From positions 62,001 through 126,000 of the forward strand of contig CAKVIE010000004.1 of assembly GCA_934754505.1 (NCBI GenBank): a DNA stretch of 64,000 nucleotides. The letters are read 5' to 3'. The DNA is from an uncultured Candidatus Melainabacteria bacterium (GTDB lineage: Bacteria; Cyanobacteriota; Vampirovibrionia; Gastranaerophilales; Gastranaerophilaceae). The notes beneath the pieces were generated by a model. That model did not search any database. It saw nothing but the letters and a program-made list of their open reading frames with translations, and was not told the origin of the DNA. Numbering within the stretch: position 1 is the stretch's first letter; each line of letters begins with the position of its first letter. The translations under genes were made by a program, and so were the position numbers. Shown here piece after piece: positions 61,768-64,000 of the stretch.

Positions 61768-62363
61768 TGACGATTTGTTTGTTTCAGGGAACATTTAATC
61801 CGCCTCATAACGGTCATTTACAGGTTGCGAAATTCGTTTTGCAAACCTGTAATTTTGACAGGATTATTTTTATTCCTGCCGCAAAGCCGCCCCACAAAAC
61901 ACTTAACGAGAATGAGGCTTTGCACAGGCTAAATATGACAAAATTGCTTGTTGAGGATTACCCTTGTTTCTATGTTTCTGATATAGAATTTCACAGAAAA
62001 ACTCTGTCTTATACATATATAACAATTCAGGAATTGTATAAAAAAGAGAATTTGACAGAAAAACCATATTTTATAATCGGAGATGATGCATTTTTGAAAA
62101 TCGAATCGTGGTACCATTCTTCGGAATTAAAGGATTTAATAAACTTTATTGTTTTACCGAGAGATGACGATTATGATGAAAAAAAATACAAAGAACTTGA
62201 AGAAAAAGGCTATAATTATAAGCGGCTAAACATGCCCGAAATCGACATATCTTCCACTCAAATCAGAGAGTTATGTCAAAAGGGGCAACCGTTAAATAAT
62301 CTTACGACCAAAGAGGTTGAAAAATATATTTATGAACACAATTTATACAGAAATGTCAATTGA
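61767..62363 (+). CDS. nadD: Nicotinate-nucleotide adenylyltransferase
   Basis: 198 aa. NAD biosynthesis: NaMN + ATP to deamido-NAD. GTFNPPHNGHL holds the HxGH nucleotide motif; IPAAKPPHK, and ISSTQIRELCQKGQPL with the SxTxxR motif. One-base overlap with pheT. yqeK follows with an overlap, the arrangement seen in many Firmicutes. Confidence 0.95.
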   Translation: MTICLFQGTFNPPHNGHLQVAKFVLQTCNFDRIIFIPAAKPPHKTLNENEALHRLNMTKLLVEDYPCFYVSDIEFHRKTLSYTYITIQELYKKENLTEKPYFIIGDDAFLKIESWYHSSELKDLINFIVLPRDDDYDEKKYKELEEKGYNYKRLNMPEIDISSTQIRELCQKGQPLNNLTTKEVEKYIYEHNLYRNVN

Positions 62364-62928
62364 GGAAATTTTAGAAAAGTTGAAGATTGATTTGAATGCT
62401 GAAAGGTACGAGCATTCAATCGGTGTCGCCGAGATGGCAAAAGAGCTTGCGAAAAAGTTCGGTTGTAATGAGGAAAAGGCATATTTGGCGGGACTTTTGC
62501 ACGATTGTGCGAAGTGTATGGATTTTGAATTGTCAAAGAAAATTGCACGAGAACATACCCCTGACTTGGACGAAACGGAAAAAGACAACAGAAAAACTAT
62601 TCACGCACCAGTGAGTGCTTATGTTGCAATGCAAAAATTCGGAGTTACCGATAAAGAAATTTTGTCCGCAATAAGGCTTCATACCATTGGAAAGTGTGGT
62701 ATGAGTGATTTTGAAAAGATTATTTTTATTGCAGATAAGATTGAACACAGAACAAGGGAAGTCGAATTCAGAGAAAAAATCGAAAATGTTATGACGGGTG
62801 ATTTTGCTTTGGATAAAGCTATGCTCAAATCGTTTGAACTCACGATAGAAAGTCTTGTAAAAAGAGAATTGCCGATTTGTTTTGTGACAATTAATGTCTA
62901 TAACGAATTGCTTGAAAAAATTAAATAA
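62353..62928 (+). CDS. yqeK: HD-domain hydrolase YqeK (Ap4A hydrolase)
   Basis: 191 aa with the start at ATG 62353, which aligns with known YqeK N-termini; ATG 62332 or TTG 62317 are alternatives. HD motifs: RYEHSIGVAEMA, LLHDCAKC, HAPVSAYVA, and HTIGKCGMSDFEKIIFIADKIE. Symmetric diadenosine tetraphosphate cleavage to ADP is known for this family. The usual next gene rsfS is absent; a repeat cluster follows instead. Confidence 0.9.
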   Translation: MSIEEILEKLKIDLNAERYEHSIGVAEMAKELAKKFGCNEEKAYLAGLLHDCAKCMDFELSKKIAREHTPDLDETEKDNRKTIHAPVSAYVAMQKFGVTDKEILSAIRLHTIGKCGMSDFEKIIFIADKIEHRTREVEFREKIENVMTGDFALDKAMLKSFELTIESLVKRELPICFVTINVYNELLEKIK

Positions 62929-62969
62929 TCTGTTTATTTTGTCCAATTTAGGTTGACGCAAAGTTGTTG

Positions 62970-63034
62970 TTTTCCTCGCAATGACATTAAAAAAGTGTCG
63001 TCATCACGAGGAGCGGAGCGACGTGGTGATCCAG
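62970..63034. repeat. REP-like element with ATCAC...GTGAT arms
   Basis: CCTCGCAATGAC then GTCATCACGAGGAGCGGAGCGACGTGGTGATCCAG. The arms ATCAC (63003-63007) and GTGAT (63026-63030) pair. At other sites the arms are ATTGC/GCAAT, a compensatory change consistent with a selected hairpin. It runs into the 244-bp repeat. Confidence 0.75.
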
Positions 63035-63264
63035 TAAAATTACAGATAATTTATAAAAAAACAAATCGAGCATATTGGAGCGAGTATTTGTTGTTTTCGA
63101 AGTTTGCGTTAAAAAATTTCAATGTTTGAGGACAAAGTCCGAGTTTTGAAATTTTAGCAAACGAGAAATTACAAACAAATAACGAGCGGAAATCAGCGAG
63201 AGAGTTTCTTTGTGCAACGTTTCTTTGCGGTCAAAGAAATGTTGCGTTTGTTTGTATTTTATAA
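63016..63264. repeat. 244-bp structured dispersed repeat, copy 2
   Basis: Nearly identical to 41487-41730 and in the same orientation, with a five-base insertion near 63214. The 61-base central hairpin is at 63102-63162, same length as in copy 1. No ORF of substance. Confidence 0.85.
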
Positions 63265-63270
63265 AAATTG

Positions 63271-63322
63271 TCATCACGAGGAGCGAAGTAAATTTAAAAT
63301 AGTGAGCGACGTGGTGATCCAA
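63271..63322. repeat. REP-like element interrupted by 15-base insertion
   Basis: TCATCACGAGGAGCGAAG, then TAAATTTAAAATAGT, then GAGCGACGTGGTGATCC. The outer arms still pair. Confidence 0.65.
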
Positions 63323-63365
63323 TGTTTTTTTATATTTTATAAATATTTGCCTTTCTTTGTACCCA

Positions 63366-63404
63366 TTATTCTTTCTTTTCTTACCGATAGAAAAGAAAGA
63401 ATAA
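63366..63404. repeat. Perfect 16-bp hairpin
   Basis: TTATTCTTTCTTTTCT, loop TACCGAT, AGAAAAGAAAGAATAA, flanked by GTACCC on the left and GTGTACCCC on the right. No adjacent T-run typical of a terminator; probably another short repeat type. No gene between 62929 and 63628. Confidence 0.75.
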
Positions 63405-63475
63405 CGTGTACCCCAACAAGAAAGAAAAGAATGCGGCTCCTGCGGAGTGCTTCAACTCACTTCGTTCGTTTTTCT

Positions 63476-63507
63476 GGATTGCCACGAGGCAAAGCCTCTC
63501 GCAATGA
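63476..63507. repeat. REP-like palindrome with ATTGC/GCAAT arms
   Basis: GATTGCCACGAGGCAAAGCC continuing to TCTCGCAATGAC; inner stem GAGGC-aaa-GCCTC is perfect. A partial copy, GAATTGCCACAGGCAGCAAGTTGC, ends the window at 63976-64000. Confidence 0.75.
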
Positions 63508-63523
63508 CATTAGAATACTTCAC

Positions 63524-63579
63524 AAAAAAAAGCCCTCGAATGAGGGCTGTAAATTTTTTTAGAGAGTTGAGAGAGAGAG
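63524..63579 (-). terminator. CU-tract plus intrinsic terminator, cassette copy C
   Basis: Minus strand: CTCTCTCTC-aa-CTCTCT (63579-63561), AAAAAAATTTACA, then GCCCTC-attc-GAGGGC and eight T. Bases 63521-63549 equal 1186-1214. Confidence 0.88.
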
Positions 63580-63628
63580 TTTAAATCTTTTTTAATTTCT
63601 TTTTTTTGAATTTTCTTACTTACTAAAA

Positions 63629-63796
63629 CTATGCGATGAAATTATGTCCGAATTTGCTTGCACCAACCAAGTAGCATTCTTCGAGCATTGTGTTCAAATT
63701 TCTGTAAACTTTTGAAGCAGGTTTTTCGTTTGCTTTTTCGAGTGAAATCATTGTGTTTTTATAAATATCTGCTGCGTTAATTACAAATGGGTTCAT
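63629..63796 (-). CDS. Orphan 55-aa protein
   Basis: ATG 63796 preceded by AAGGAGAGAG at seven bases; stop TAG at 63629. Sequence MNPFVINAADIYKNTMISLE..., helical, with a single Cys in LEECYLVG and the end KFGHNFIA. No signal peptide or membrane helix. No family recognised. The promoter block, leader GAGAGA motifs and the 3' terminator are the same as in the 147-aa and 24-aa genes, but the protein is not similar to them. Its strong Shine-Dalgarno GGAGAGAG is complementary to its own 3' CU tract. Confidence 0.65.
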   Translation of the reverse strand: MNPFVINAADIYKNTMISLEKANEKPASKVYRNLNTMLEECYLVGASKFGHNFIA

Positions 63797-63880
63797 ATTC
63801 TCTCTCCTTATTTTAGGTGTAAAAAACTAAAGCCCAAGACCTTTTTTCTTATCTCTATTGGCTTTTCGTACTCTCTACAC

Positions 63881-63944
63881 TTATATAAAGTATTTCTATA
63901 TGAAAAAATTGCTTTTTGTATATATTAAACTTAACAAAAGTTAA
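63881..63944 (-). promoter_or_regulatory. Shared orphan-gene promoter block, copy C
   Basis: Minus strand: TTAAC-tttt-GTTAAGTTT, ATATATACAAAAAGCAATT, TTTTCATATAGAAATA, CTTTATATAA. The first 18 bases are identical to copy A; the -10-like ACTTTATATAA is identical to copy B. Confidence 0.65.
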
Positions 63945-64000
63945 TAATATGTTTAAAAAAATAAAAATATTTTTCCGAATTGCCACAGGCAGCAAGTTGC

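Noticed and set aside
62929..63628. Small ORFs with HHEERS-like peptides in the repeat cluster
   Set aside because: These peptides arise from translating REP-like repeats; codon use and lack of ribosome sites argue against genes.
1..64000. CRISPR array, rRNA genes, transposase genes or replication origin
   Set aside because: No regularly spaced direct repeats, rRNA-like sequence, transposase motifs or dnaA-box cluster was recognised in reading the window.

Overview
AT-rich (about one third G+C by eye) bacterial chromosome. The gene set suggests an anaerobic, fermentative bacterium of the non-photosynthetic cyanobacterial sister lineage (Melainabacteria/Vampirovibrionia, Gastranaerophilales-like). 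The supporting points are an 11-gene complex I operon without nuoEFG, the MEP-pathway gene ispG, a membrane pyrophosphatase, an Na+-pumping oxaloacetate decarboxylase, PEP carboxykinase, and many short Ala/Gln-rich orphan proteins. This assignment is inference; no rRNA or other decisive marker lies in the window.

Layout. 1-3.2 kb: truncated Na+:alanine symporter, two convergent candidate small RNAs, an orphan coiled-coil gene and a J-domain protein. 3.2-10.6 kb: ABC-F protein, then birA-oadG-oadA-oadB-pckA, a module that can turn PEP into pyruvate while pumping Na+. 10.7-16.6 kb: large acidic EF-hand-like protein, MBL hydrolase, RNase HIII, an H-protein-like protein without the lipoyl lysine, and an ArnT-like membrane protein. 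16.5-23.8 kb: uvrA-DUF512-padR (minus) divergent from hppA. 24-28.7 kb: signalling operon HD-GYP/TPR/response regulator. 28.8-34.7 kb: GT2 glycosyltransferase, a three-module methyltransferase-like protein, GNAT, YchF and an SGNH protein. 34.8-41.4 kb (minus): acyl-CoA synthetase, ferritin, ftsH, holB, holA. 41.4-42.3 kb: dispersed repeats and a 24-codon orphan gene. 42.3-46.4 kb: class II photolyase, a complete DpnII-type restriction-modification system and tRNA-Gly. 47.4-56.9 kb: nuoABCDHIJKLMN. 57-62.9 kb: ispG, phosphodiesterase, pheT, nadD, yqeK. 62.9-64 kb: a second repeat cluster and a 55-aa orphan gene.

Energy metabolism links several genes: oadGAB and hppA create ion gradients from decarboxylation and pyrophosphate, and AgcS would use Na+. 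The nuo operon is the most surprising part. It is complete in order and its Fe-S ligands look intact, but eye alignment shows loss of the quinone-pocket residues of NuoD and of most charged proton-path residues in NuoA, H, J, K, L, M and N.

The second notable system is a family of tiny orphan genes (at 1.3, 42.0 and 63.7 kb). They share a near-identical promoter block and a near-identical CU-tract-plus-terminator 3' end but encode unrelated short proteins. A compound 244-bp structured repeat lies near two of them.
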